A stretch of DNA of 64,000 bases from assembly GCA_964017065.1 (NCBI GenBank), contig OZ024788.1, positions 12,542,845 through 12,606,844 on the forward strand. The letters run 5' to 3'. Positions 44,046 to 56,294 of this stretch are shown here, piece after piece (the first letter of the stretch is position 1; each line of letters starts with the position of its first letter). The stretch is from Haliclona indistincta (taxonomy: Eukaryota; Porifera; Demospongiae; Haplosclerida; Chalinidae). The notes under the pieces are model-generated. The model made no database searches, had not been told where the DNA came from, and saw only the letters and a program-made list of their open reading frames with translations. The position numbers and the translations under genes were made by a program.

Positions 44046-44636
44046 TTAAGGTGGCGGTGCAAGGACTTAATATTCAAATTATTCATAGTTACATGGTTAC
44101 ATTATTGTGGTTGAATAACTATTTATAAACAAACCGATCTCCCATAAGAGTATGGCAGAAATAATACACGGATGGTTTGTACACGTTTTCTCGACTTCTG
44201 AGCAAGAGATCGACGCGCTGTAAACGCAGTGCTATTCAGTAGCATCTTGCGCACAAACGTACAGAGCGAATTTTCGTAATAGCGCTTACTTTTTTTACAG
44301 CGTAGTTTTTTCTAGTGCACGAACGCTGCTTTGCTACCTTCGCGAACGAATATCGACAAATCGCTCTGTACGTTTCTGCGCAAGATGGTACTGAATAGTA
44401 CTGCGTTTACAGCGCGTCGATCTCTAGCTCAGAAGTCGAGAAAACGTGTACAAACCATGTAGCAGAAGCGAGGTCTTTTGTGCGTACCCGAGAGCGTCAC
44501 CAGCTCGCCATAGTTGCACGGCAGGTAGTGTTAGACTTGGTCTAATCAATAAAAGCACTTTTGTGCATATATGCTAAGCAGAAAACAAGATGCAGCACAT
44601 CAAAGTCCCCCATAAATTCATGCACCGCCCCCTTAA
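44046..44636. mobile_element. Foldback element, CTTAAGGTGGCGG family
   Basis: Left end TTAAGGTGGCGGTGCA, right end TGCACCGCCCCCTTAA. The inner arms, about 44135-44295 and 44325-44475, pair closely (ACGTTTTCTCGACTTCTGAG). It abuts the next TTAA element and shares its TTAA. Confidence 0.7.
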
Positions 44637-45206
44637 CCCTTTAATTATTGACAACAATTTGATTTCCTCTAAGCTGACAGTTTGTCTTGTGATTTTCTAC
44701 AACATGCAGTACGCTAGCTGTTCCAAACTAGCACTGCTTCTGGCGTGTCAAAGTTTACGACCATGTACTGAACTCTGAGTTGGCCACTCCCACTTCGGAA
44801 CTGAAACCGCTTAAGTGCTGCGACCTCGTCATTTTCCAGCCAATTTTGGTCTTCCATTAACCCTGGTGACTGATACAAAAACCTGGTGGTGCCTAGGTGA
44901 GCAAACAGCACAGTTTAGACCATATTCTATGCCAAAGTATGCATTTCCGGGCACCTCGAAGCCCAAAAAATGCCGACTCGATGAAAGCGGCGAGGGGCTC
45001 TGCCCCTTCGAACTCCGGGTTAACTTTAAAAATCCCCGTCCCCCCGTTCTATACGGTTTAGTGGGGAGGGCGCGACGAAAAACAGTGGGTTTTTCAATTA
45101 AACTTGATTTGACCTTTCTAGAGCACTTTTCACACTAGTTATGACGTCTAGAGTAGGTGGAGTCAATTATGACGACAAAAGGCGTCATTAGGGGTTAAAG
45201 GGTTAA
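44633..45206 (-). mobile_element. TTAA-flanked element, reverse orientation
   Basis: 574 bp including both TTAA. Reading on the minus strand it begins TTAACCCTTTAACCCC and ends CAATAATTAAAGGGTTAA. The usual interior is present (GAGTTGGCCACTCCCACTTC). The frames at 44714-44911 (-) and 44815-45138 (+) are repeat sequence. Confidence 0.85.
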
Positions 45207-45475
45207 CTTAGGTACTGGGTAATTTTGAGATGACCATTATTACTGAGAAGAAAGGTGCATTGGTGTTCTACCATATATATTCTGTTCCGTATCCTCGTTG
45301 GGTTTTAGTATCGAAATCATGTATTTTACAACCTCGAAGTGGTCATTGTTTAGTAGGCGGAACGCAGTGGTACGGAATTAAGCACGCAATTTCAGCGTGC
45401 CTCAAGATGTTCTGCCACGGGCCTGTCCTAAACGCCTCCACACATTCTTCTTGTAAGCGTCTTTCACTGAAGAAG
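45207..45475 (-). pseudogene. Ankyrin-exon relic
   Basis: Decayed copy of about 29010-29165 and 29345-29420 of the ankyrin-ROC gene (shared GTACTGGGTAATTTTGAGAT, GTATCCTCGTTGGGTTTTAG, CGCCTCCACACA). The middle is deleted and the frame is broken. Confidence 0.8.
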
Positions 45476-45531
45476 ACGCTTGGCAAGATGCGCCTTCAGT
45501 ACTGATATGCGCCGGTAGTGGTGGTCGTAGT

Positions 45532-45697
45532 GGTACTGATTTACTCGAGAGTTGCACGTATATGTAAGAATGATACTGGTAGGCCTGATCCTCAGGTCAT
45601 CGGATCCACTCCTGTCTTCACTACTTATGTGAAAGCTCGCATGGCGTGCAGAGCATCCAGTATATCTACCGTAGACTATTACTACAATATGACCTAG
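45532..45697 (+). CDS. Sema-domain exon upstream of semaphorin copy A
   Basis: After acceptor GTCGTAG the frame reads VLIYSRVARICKNDTGRPDP, FTTYVKARMACRASS: the YSRVARICKND and KARMAC signature of sema domains. If read through, it meets TAG at 45695-45697; a donor inside (TACC/GTAGAC near 45670) would avoid this and keep phase 0 into a GAT start at 46287. No earlier sema exons could be found upstream; an ankyrin relic and a TTAA element lie directly before it. So copy A seems to lack the first half of its sema domain. Confidence 0.65.
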
Positions 45698-46284
45698 AAC
45701 AGTTGCGAGGAGGTTCAATGGGTGCAAGTGAATCACCTTGGGCTCCACATTATTGTAACATTCATGAGCCGTACAGCCTTATTGAGTACATGTATTTTGT
45801 TAACTGAGGACCTTTACGAGAATGCAATGGTAAAATCAAAATTCAATATGCCGATAGCATGCCCAGTTCTTGGTTTAACCCTTTTGCAATTTGTAGATCT
45901 GCTCCTGAGAAAGCATGTAGTTTACTACACTTGATCAGGCACGGTACTAGGTACTCCTATGAGCTCCTGTAACCTGAGTTCCAGGAGTTGCATTGCCACT
46001 TGTATCCTAGGCTAGCTGACTCAGTCTGTGCGTGATGTCGTAAAAGGTAGTTAGCTAGAAAATGTGCATGTGTACATAGCGAACTAAATGAGCATGCACT
46101 GTTATTTATTGTACATGTGTACTGTAAATAACTCAGCATGTTTGATTACAGTATAAGTATTGCATTGTTTAGTGTGTGGGTGAGCTGGTCACTTGTTTAC
46201 GAACAAGTTAGGTACTTTTATTTTTTGTGACAGATGGTTGTGTGTCTTGCTTGCTGTGTTTTTATCTCATTTTTTATCCTGTAG

Positions 46285-46534
46285 AGGATACTTTCTACTC
46301 TGGTTCCAATACCTCTGTCAGCCCAGTAGCCGAGGAGCACTTGTACGGAGTATTCCGCTCTCCAGAGTAAGTATATGCATATCACCACATATAGTCAAGG
46401 ACACAACATATAGAAAACCAGAAAACATAAAACATACATTCGCACTACCTTTTGCCTATGATTCTAACCTTGTTCTAACATATTCTTTCTCTCTCTCTCT
46501 TTGTCCCTCTCTCTCTCTGTCCCTCTCTCTCCCT

Positions 46535-46567
<33 letters not shown>

Positions 46568-49017
46568 ACCTCCCTCCCTTTCTCTCCACAGTAACTCACC
46601 TATTGGTTCTGCATTGTGTGTCTACACGTTCGGGTCTAACGCTAACGATCTTGAGCGAGTGTTCCAAGGCAAGTATCTGGAGCAAACTGGTCTGGGTCAG
46701 TTCAGTGAACAGGCGAATAATGACTACCCTCACTTGGTACGTGTCAAAAATATTTACTGTAAGGGTAGAAAATTTTAGATATTTTAGTGTAAAAATTTTT
46801 TGGGTTTACACAAATTTTACACTGTAGTCTCACAAATTTTTGTATGAAATTTCTGTTTACGGTAATCTCATTCCTCATTGATTTGAGTACAAGTGAAGTT
46901 TGTTAATACATTAGTTCTATATTGTGATGGTTTCTTTCCTCCTATAGTGCCAAAATGGTCGTGAATACACTGATGCTCGTCGAATAGTGCTGATGAAAGA
47001 AGTAGCTGTACAGCCACAGGCTCAGCCCTTGCTCACAATGGACGGGTTCCTGTTCCAGCGCATTGTGGTGGACGAGGTACAAGCTCTTGATGGGAAAATA
47101 TATGAAGTGCTCTTTATACTAGCCTCATCAAGTGGTAAGTCTATCTATCAAAAACTGCGTGAAACCTTAAATTTAATAGGGTGATGCAAAAATTCCCTAT
47201 CTTAATCTTAGTTCAGGAAGGTATCTATAAGGGTACTTTCAGATTTTTAAGCTGTAAGCAAACAGTAACCATTATAGACAGGCTCCACTAGTTGAATTGT
47301 TACATCCAACTACAGTAGATACAGTTCATTTTAATGACTTAGGTCTTTAGCTAGCTGACATTTGTGTACAAATAATGTTTATTGCGTGCTTTCTCTCTCT
47401 TTCTGCTCAGAATCGGTGCCACATTTGTTGAAGGTGACTAATGTTCCCAGTCGTGGCGGCAAATCACCAGAGGACAATACTCACGTCAGTCAGACTATTC
47501 CTCTGCTGAGAGACGGTCATGGCAGTGGAGAGGGACAGGCCCCAGGAACCATGGAGCTGTTCAGGAGTGAAAATGAAGTTATTGTCTATCTCGGGACTAA
47601 CGAGGGAGTGTACCGAGTGCCTGCTTACAACTGCCATAACTACACTAACTGCAAGTGAGTAGGAGACAGACAGACACTGCGACACACCTACAGACAGATA
47701 AACACTCACTCACCTTAAAACTCAACTAAAATTACTTTCCTCTCTCTCTCTCTCTCTCTCTAGTGATTGTGTTGGTGCTCGTGATCCATACTGTGCATTC
47801 GATATCATGACACAGTCTTGTGTTTCCTCATCTTCTATGTCCTCTTTTCTGGTACAAGATGTTGTCAATGGTAGTGCTGCCATTTGTGTCTCTGGTAAGT
47901 ACAAATTCTGACCATTCTTTTACATCAAATCATCAATTTCTTTTTTAGTCAGTATTTTTCATTTTCTCTACGTTTTTGCTAGTGTTTACTGTTATCATGA
48001 TTCTTTTCCTCTTGTACAGGCCCTGTCACTCCCTCTCCTTCCTCTGTGGAGTCACAAACTGCTACTACATCACTCACTAACGGCAGGTCCACAAACAATG
48101 TTCAATCAACCACTACTATCATTACCAGACCAACAAGTAAGTAGCTAACATACATACATACAGAGTTCAGCGAGATTATTTGTATCATAGATAATACATG
48201 AATATTTTCTTGGTACAAAATAAATTTCTGAACAAGCCTGATGCATGCAGGCTTGTAATGATTATTCGACCATAGCAAATTTCACCAGTTGTGGAAAAGC
48301 TGCTATTGTAGTATCTTAATATTGTAGTGATTGTACTACTGTAGTGCTTATTAAATTTTATTGCTTGATTTATTTATGTTCACTCCCTTCTCTCCAGTTG
48401 TCGTGACTGAACCATTTAGCACTGAAGCTCCGGATTCTCCTGACTTCATATGGCCGATCGTCGCTGGTGTCGGTGGACTAGTGGTCGGTATCTTCTTCGG
48501 TATTGTGCTGTTTGCTCTGATACGCAATAGGCATAACTTCATTTGGAGCCCTCGTAATCGCCGTGGAAACTATGCCGTATCCTATGAAAATGGCAAAGAG
48601 CCACACAGCAATGGAGCAGCAGAGAAGGGTGATAGCTGGTTGAACAACTCTGAATATTCCAAGCCAGCTAATCGCCCCTCGACTCCTCCCCTCACCAAGC
48701 TCAACCCAACCTCCACACCCTCACTACACAGGGTCACCGACTCACCTGTGCTCACCAAGTACCATAAAGAAAGAGGTCACTCTCGCTCACAGAGCTCCGG
48801 TGGAATTAACCCTATCACCACCTACAACAATCACACCGATGCTAATCTCAAAACCACAGTAGTGGTTGAAGAAAAGGTCACAAACAGAGATAGAGAACGA
48901 TTCGGTCACAACATGGTGAGCCGGCAAGTATCCAAGGAGTACCCCATGATTACACCGCGCTATACAACAGTGGAGTACCATGCACGCTCAGGGTCACTGG
49001 ACTTTGACCGAAAATAA
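46285..49017 (+). CDS. Semaphorin (transmembrane), 3' half, copy A
   Basis: Seven exons: 46285-46366, 46592-46736, 46948-47134, 47411-47654, 47764-47894, 48020-48136 and 48398-49017 (stop TAA). They encode the second half of a sema domain (LYGVFRSPDNSPIGSALCVY, YTDARRIVLMKEV, NEVIVYLGTNEGVYRV), the PSI-type DCVGARDPYCAFD, a Ser/Thr-rich stalk, a membrane segment (IWPIVAGVGGLVVGIFFGIV) and a long cytoplasmic tail with RNRHNF, Ser/Pro-rich repeats and GSLDFDRK at the end. Semaphorins signal through plexin receptors in cell guidance. All exons are open and phases agree. Two acceptors are preceded by long CT microsatellites. With 45532-45697 it may form one gene, but N-terminal sema exons and a signal peptide are missing from the window. 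Confidence 0.85.
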
Positions 49018-50344
49018 CTACCCTAAATTAGCAACCAATCATCAAGGGCCATCACTACAGACTCAACTTTGTGTTTTAACAAACGACCGACAAACTGACT
49101 ATAGACTGACTGACTTATATATTTGACAGCAACTATAGACATTATCAACAATCTTATTTCAAGTAACCAAGCTACGACATTCATTGACACTTCAGAAAGT
49201 GTTACATTTAGCCTGATCGATAAAAGCATCGTACCATCTGCTCAAACACATGTATACTCATCAATTATTTTTATCTCATTCTGTGATTGGCAGTTAGTTC
49301 ATGTTTGTTGATTTGTGTCACATTCATCAATAAGTATTATCATGCATCTGATCTAATGATCATTATTTGTTTTGTTTTAATGTTTGTGCACTCAATCTGT
49401 GTTGATGATAATAATTCAGATTTCGTCATGAATCAGTGAACATCACGTTACTGTACGTTGACATGGTGATTCACACAGCCTATATGCATATGCACCGTCT
49501 TGATTCGTCAACTTGAATAATGAAACAGCTGGCCGTTGCTCTATAGCATGAGCCTAGTAGGTCTAGTTGTAGTGAGAGGATGTGTTACTACTGATGACAA
49601 AGTGATCACTGGATCAAGTATCTCTGCCTCAGCTTGCATGACTCAAATTCACACACAGTGTGCAGATTAATTGCTACTATATAGTTGCTCATGCAAGGTG
49701 CATTTCTGTTTTCGTGCTGTCAACAGTGAATGTGTAAGTTGTGTCATCATTTTGGTGTGCCTGCATGCAGAACATCGTCAGCTTTTCTCTCGCATTTACA
49801 TGTATAACTTCCAAAAGTATCTAAAAGCGACAGTGTATAATACTGAACTTCGGCCTCTAGACCAACAAGCACCACAAAAAGAAGGCGTTGCTGCATGCAT
49901 AGATATTACACTGTAATATCTATGCTGTATGGTTAACAAAAAGGTGCAAAATTTAATTTTACCAAACGTAACAACGTTCTAACAGTAATTTTTGACCATG
50001 GAAAACCATGGTGTATTTTTTTAAAAGTTTTGTACAATTATTTTCACGATATAAAAACAAATATTTACTTAAAATGAACCGGTGAAATTGAAACCAGTAC
50101 GTAAATGATTGATAAGTGACAAAAATAACATCAAATTGATGTAGACAATAAAAACAGCTGCATTATCTCTATGATGTTTTGTGCCGGTTATAATAAAGCT
50201 GATCTCTTTCTTCACCCTTTGTCTTGGATGTGAAATCAGTCATCATCTTCAGTGAAGCTCCTATTTAACAGAAAAAATACAAGCCTACAAAATCATAGCA
50301 GTCAGATCTGCTGTGGAGACAACATACCTTGCTGTTCACATTGC

Positions 50345-50495
50345 TACAGCATTTTTCAATGAGCTCAGCTAGTCCATCCAGTCCATCTGTCAGTCTGAGA
50401 CACTCTATCAAGAGTTGATATGTGCGAGGAGCTGTAGTACTTGACAGCCATGTTGTTGTAGAATGGCTCGTGTGACACTCTTAGCACCATCTTAG
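50345..50495 (-). pseudogene. Death-exon fragment at the duplication junction
   Basis: Matches the 3' half of the Death exon at 22777 (CAATGAGCTCAGCTAGTCCA). Cut off after CTTAGCACCATCTT, exactly where unit B begins. Confidence 0.85.
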
Positions 50496-50718
50496 CAAAA
50501 TGTGCATGTGTACATAGCAAACTAAATGAGCATGCACTGTTATTTATTGTACATGTGTACTGTAAATAACTCACCATGTTTGTATTACGTATTGCATTGT
50601 TTAGTGTGTGGGCGAGCTGGTTAGTTGTTTACGAGCAAGTTAGGTAATTTTATTTCTTTGTGACAAATGGTTGTGTGTCTTGCTTTCTGTGTTTTACATC
50701 TAATTTTTTATTCAGCAG

Positions 50719-52148
50719 AGGATACTTTCTACTCTGGTTCCAATACCTCTGTCAGCCCAGTAGCCGAGGAGCACTTGTACGGAGTATTCCGCTCTCCAGA
50801 GTAAGTATATGCATATCACCACATATAGTCAAGGACACAACACATAGAAAAACCAGAAAACATAAAATTTGGAAACGGAAAACATACAATCGCACTACCA
50901 TTTACCTATGATTTTAACTCATTTCTCTCTCTCTCTCTCTCTCTGTCGCTCCCTCCCTCTCTCTCCTCTCTCCACAGTAACTCACCTATTGGTTCTGCAT
51001 TGTGTGTCTACACGTTCGGGTCTAACGCTAACGATCTTGAGCGAGTGTTCCAAGGCAAGTATCTGGAGCAAACTGGTCTGGGTCAGTTCAGTGAACAGGC
51101 GAACAATGACTACCCTCACTTGGTACGTGTCAAAAATATTTACTGTAAGGTTAGAAAATTTTAGTGTAAAATTTTTTTGGGTTTACACAAATTTTACACT
51201 GTAGTCTCACAAATTTTTGCATGAAATTTCTGTTTGCGATAATCTTATTCCTCATTGATTTGAGAACAAGTGAAGTTTGTTAATACATTAGTTCTATATT
51301 GTGATGGTTTCCTTCCTCCTATAGTGTCAAAATGGTCGTGAATACACTGATGCTCGTCGAATAGTGCTGATGAAAGAAGTAGCTGTACAGCCACAGGCTC
51401 AGCCCTTGCTTACAATGGACGGGTTTTTGTTCCAGCGCATTGTGGTTGACGAGGTACAAGCTCTTGATGGGAAGATCTATGAAGTGCTCTTTATACTAGC
51501 CTCATCAAGTGGTAAGTCAATCCATCGAAAACTGCATCTGCTACAAGTTGTGAAACCTTAAATTTAATATAATCGTGATGCAAAAAATTCCCTATCTTAA
51601 TCTTAATTCAGGAACGTATCTATAAGGGTACTTGATTTTAACCTGTAAGCAAACAGTAACCATTATAGGCAGGTTCCACTAGTTGAACTGTTATATCCAA
51701 CTGCAGTAGATACAGTTCATTTTAGTGACTTAGGTCTTTAGCTAGCTGACATTTTGTGTACAAATTATGTTTGATAATTATTATGATAATGCGTGCTTTC
51801 TCTTTCTTTCTGCTCAGAATCGGTGCCACATTTGTTGAAGGTTACTAATGTTCCCAGCCGTGGCGGCAAATCACCAGAGGACAATACTCACGTCAGTCAG
51901 ACCATTCCTCTGCTGAGGGACGGTCATGGTAGTGGAGAGGGACAGGCCCCAGGTACCATGGAGCTGTTCAGGAGTGAAAATGAAGTGATTATCTATCTTG
52001 GGACTAACGAGGGAGTGTACCGAGTGCCTGCTTACAACTGCCATAACTACACTAACTGCAAGTGAGTAGGAGACAGACAGACATTGCGACACACCTATAG
52101 ACAGATAGACACTCACCTTAAAACTCAACTAAAATTACTTTCCTCTCA

Positions 52149-52180
<32 letters not shown>

Positions 52181-53427
52181 TAGTGATTGTGTTGGTGCTC
52201 GTGATCCGTACTGTGCATTCGATACTATGACATGGACTTGTGTTCCCTCATCTTCTATGTCCTCTTTTCTGGTACAAGATGTTGTCAATGGTAGTGCTGC
52301 TGTTTGTGTCTCTGGTAAGTATAAATTCTGACCTTCTTTTATGTCAAATCATCTATTTCCTTTTTGTTTCGTTTTTCTCTACGTTTTTACTAGTTTTTAT
52401 TGTTATCATGATACTTTTCCTCTTGTACAGGCTCTGTCACTCCCTCTCCATCCTCTGTGGAGTCACAAACTGCTACTACATCGCTCACTAACGGCAGGTC
52501 CACAAACAATGTTCGATCAACCACTGCTATCATTACCAGACCAACACGTTAGTAGCTAACAGATACATACATGCAGAGTTCAGTGAGATTATTTGTATCA
52601 TAGACAATAATGTATAATTTCTTGGTACAAAATAAATTTCTGGACAAGCCTGACGCATGCAGACTTGTAAAGATTATTTGACCATAGCAAATTTCACCAG
52701 TTGCGGAAAAGCTGCTTTGTACTTTGTAGTATCTTAATATTGTAGTGATTGTAGCTATTGTAGTACTTATTTATTGCTTGGTTTATTTATGTTCACTCTC
52801 TTCTCTCCAGGTGTCGTGACTGAACCATTTAGCACTGAGGCTCCGGATTCTCCTGACTTCATATGGCCGATCGTTGCTGGTGTTGGAGGACTAGTTGTCG
52901 GTATCTTCTTCGGTATTGTGCTGTTTGCTCTTATACGCAATAGGCATAACTTCATTTGGAGCCCTCGTAATCGCCGTGGAAACTATGCCGTATCCTATGA
53001 AAACGGCAAAGAACCTCACAGCAATGGAGCTGCAGAGAAGGGTGATAGCTGGTTGAACAACTCTGAATATTCCAAGCCAGCTAATCGCCCCTCGACTCCT
53101 CCCCTCACCAAGCTCAACCCAACTTCCACACCCTCACTACACAGGGTCACCGACTCACCCGTGCTCACCAAGTACCATAAAGAAAGAGGACACTCTCGCT
53201 CACAGAGCTCCGGGGGAATTAACCCTATCACCACCTACAACAATCACACCGATGCTAACCTCAAAACCACAGTAGTGGTTGAAGAAAAGGTCACAAACAG
53301 AGATAGAGAACGATTCGGTCACAACATGGTGAGCCGACAAGTATCCAAAGAGTACCCCATGAGTACATCGCGCTATACAGTGGAGTACCATACACGCTCA
53401 GGGTCACTGGACTTTGACCGAAAATAA
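50719..53427 (+). CDS. Semaphorin (transmembrane), 3' half, copy B
   Basis: Same seven exons as copy A: 50719-50800, 50978-51122, 51325-51511, 51818-52061, 52184-52314, 52431-52547 and 52811-53427. Protein is nearly identical; small differences include FDTMTWTCVP for FDIMTQSCVS after the PSI start, a one-residue shortening near the tail end (SRYTVEYHTRSG), and V for I at the start of the last exon. The YSRVARICKND exon is not repeated, because the unit starts after it. Unit B is therefore headless unless it is spliced to copy A's upstream exons, which would give alternative or repeated 3' halves. All frames are open. Confidence 0.85.
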
Positions 53428-54647
53428 CTACCCTAAATTAGCAACCAATCATCAAGGGCCATCACTACAGACTCAACTTTGTGTTTTAACAAACGACCGA
53501 CAAACTGACTATAGACTGACTGACTTATATATTTGACAGCAACTATAGACAATATCAACAATCTTATTTCAAGTACCAAGCTACGACATTCATTGACACT
53601 TCATAAAGTGTTACATTTAGCCCGATCGATAAAAAATCTTGCTTACCATCTGCTCAAACACATGTATACTCATCAATTATTTTTATCTCATTCTGTGATT
53701 GGCAGTTAGTTCATGTTTGTTGATTTGTGTCACATTCATTATAAGTATTATCATGCATCTGATCTAATGATCATTATTTGTTTTGTTTTAATGTTTGTGC
53801 ACTCAATCTGTGTTGTATTTTATGATGATAATAATTCAGATTTTGTCTTGAACCAGTGAACATCACGTTACGTGTTACTGTTGAAATAGTGATTCAGTGA
53901 TCATAGCCTATGCACATGTACGGTCATGATGATTCGTCAACATTAACATGTTTGAATAATGAAACAGACATGTATTGATATATACCATGAGCCTAGTAAG
54001 TCTAGCTGTAGTAAGAGGATCAATTGCTACTGCTCATGCAATGTGCATTTCTGTTCCAGTGCTGTCAACTGTGCATGTGTGAGTTATGTTGGTTTGCCTG
54101 CATACAGAACATCATCAGCATTTAATGAGTAGTGGTACCAGTAGGCCCAATTATGCATTTTCATGTATAACTTCATTATCAAAAAGCGATAGCGCATAAT
54201 ACTAAATTTCTGGCCTCTACCAACAAGCACCACAAAAAGGTGTTGCTGTTGCATGGTTAACAAAAAGGTGCGAAATTTAATTTTACCCAAGGTCATAACG
54301 TTAATTTTTGACCATGGAAACCATGGTGTACTTTAAAAGTTTTGCACAATTATTTTTACGACATAAAAACAAATAATTACATCAAATGAACCTGTGAAAT
54401 TTAAACCAGTGAATGATTGATAAGTGACAAAATTATATCAAAATTAATGTAGACAATAATAACAGCTGCATATCTCTATGATGTTTTGTGCCGGTTATAT
54501 AGCTGATCTCTTCATCCTTTGTCTTGGATGTGCAATCAGTCATCATCTTCAGTGAAGCTCCTATTTAGCAGAAAAAAACACAAGCCTACAAAATCATAGC
54601 AGTCTGCTGTGGAGACAACATACCTTGCTGTTCAAATTGCTACAGCG

Positions 54648-54752
54648 TTTTTTTAATAAGCTCAGCTAGTCCATCCAGTCCATCAGTCAGTCTGAGACAC
54701 TCTGCGAGGAGCTGCAGTAGATACTTGCCAGCCATTGTTGAAGAATGTCTCT
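54648..54752 (-). pseudogene. Death-exon fragment at the end of unit B
   Basis: Shares AGCTCAGCTAGTCCATCCAG with the Death exon at 22777. A stretch is deleted (CACTCT joined to GCGAGGAGC) and the start is altered. Confidence 0.8.
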
Positions 54753-54784
54753 TGTATTATAACACTCATTTCTCATTTAACATT

Positions 54785-55125
54785 AGTTTCTTTGGTGAAA
54801 CGTCCGTGATTTTGCAGCAGCAGTTTTCTTAAGTTGCTAGATTTTGTAGTGTTTGTTTGGCAAGAAAGGTTTTGTCAAGAAACGAAACAGTGATTCAGTA
54901 ATCTAGAATTTGAACTTTTCAAGCACTAGTTTGGTGTCAATGATTACAAAAATTAATACCTGAGTTTATATGAGTGTCAAAATGCATGGTAAGGCTAATG
55001 TCGTGAAAAAACTTGATTGGTTCATTATAATAGTCTCTCTATCGTCCATTCCAAGGGAGTCTCCAAATCTGTAACACTCATAGGTAAGAATAGCTTTTTG
55101 CTCCTTCTCAGCAAGAGTGAGCTAG
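54785..55125 (-). pseudogene. Relic of the GTPase exon at 34-2265
   Basis: Aligns with about 705-1040 (GTGAAACGTCCGTGATTTTG; CAAGAAACGAAACAGTGATT). Many indels; no open frame. It lies just 5' (minus strand) of the Death-exon fragment, the order expected for a GTPase-Death gene. Confidence 0.8.
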
Positions 55126-56294
55126 ACGGTTCAGTTCAGTATAGATAGAACTTTCATTTGACAGTGCAATTAAAGTCTATAAAGTAGATCATAATTAAAT
55201 TTTTACTCGCAGTTCGTTTCTCACTCATCTCTCTCCTACAACAGTATACCACTAACACTGAATATCTTCAGAATGTGCGACTGAGAGTGAGTAAGGTGAT
55301 ACTCTCATCTACTCTACTGCTCTCCTCAACAAGACACCATCCTGGCAAATCTAATAATGAGGGTATCGTGCACGTGACTCCAAGAGTAGAATCTCTTGTG
55401 TGCCAGTCACTGCTTGAGTGACTTCTAAATGCAACAAAATTTACTCCAACCTCTTCTCGTGAGATACTCATGTCATAGTGTATTTGAATTTTATGGCGGA
55501 ATGACCAGCAGCCTTTGGAGGTACGAATAATCATAATAATATTGCTTGGTGTTGCATTTTATTTTGCTATACCACTAATAAATTTTCTGTTAGTACTGTA
55601 CTGAAAAACAATTATAATAATTATGTAATCAACTGCTTTTGCATCTTTTAAATCTAAGTTTACTTGTAAAAATGATAAAAAAATAATAAAAATGGGAGTT
55701 GCAAGTTTGAGCATGCTCGCATTCAAATCCTGGATACGCCCATGTTGAGAGACATTGCAGTGATAGTTGCCTGTATGTACGTAAATAAATCAAACATTAA
55801 GTTATCAACAACTTGCTACTATGATTATTTTATCAGTCATGTTATATTACCAGCACTCTTCCAGTGGGTAGAAGAGCTGAGCGGTACTGACCTATAGGAC
55901 TGGAATCCTTGATCCAGTGATAATGGTTTCAAACTCTTCAGCAGTGTGTTTATAAGTCAAGGTACGCTTCCAGCATGCACCATGAGGTGGGCTACTGATG
56001 GATGGGAGAGCTAAATTACCCACAAGAATTCAACTCCTTGCCAGTGCTATCAACAGGCAGACTCTCTGTACACCAATTACCTGCATGAGCAGCACTGAAC
56101 TTACACGCTCAAGTTGACCTAATAATTTATGCAGCTTTCATAACAACAATAATAACATATCAATAAAGCAAGTGTGCCTTAAGTAGGCGTAAAATTATAG
56201 GAACACATTAATAGCTACATGTAAGTAAGGAATTCATAACTTAAGTTACTGTTTCTCAGCTACTACTACATCTCAGGCTATAGGCTATGTTAGA
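55126..56294. other. Gap without recognised gene
   Basis: Contains an unclassified stretch 55225-55540 with a minus frame (55268-55534) lacking any recognised domain, a hAT-like terminus near 55725-55745 (AAATCCTGGATACGCCC), and AT-rich spacer. It would include the 3' UTR of the HEPN-like gene. Confidence 0.4.

Larger units (their letters stand above)
46059..54752. repeat. Tandem duplication of a ~4.44 kb unit
   Basis: Unit A about 46059-50495, unit B about 50497-54752. The start word AAAATGTGCATGTGTACATAG occurs, in shortened form AAATGTGCATGTGTACATAG, at both unit starts. Each unit holds the seven 3' semaphorin exons, the 3' UTR and a fragment of the Death exon. The junction at about 50495 falls inside the Death fragment of unit A. 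Introns and UTRs are also closely similar, so the duplication is fairly recent. Confidence 0.85.

Noticed and set aside
46193..46594. Leu/Ser-rich 133-codon frame
   Set aside because: Read-through of an intron and a CT microsatellite; the true exons are 46285-46366 and 46592-46736.
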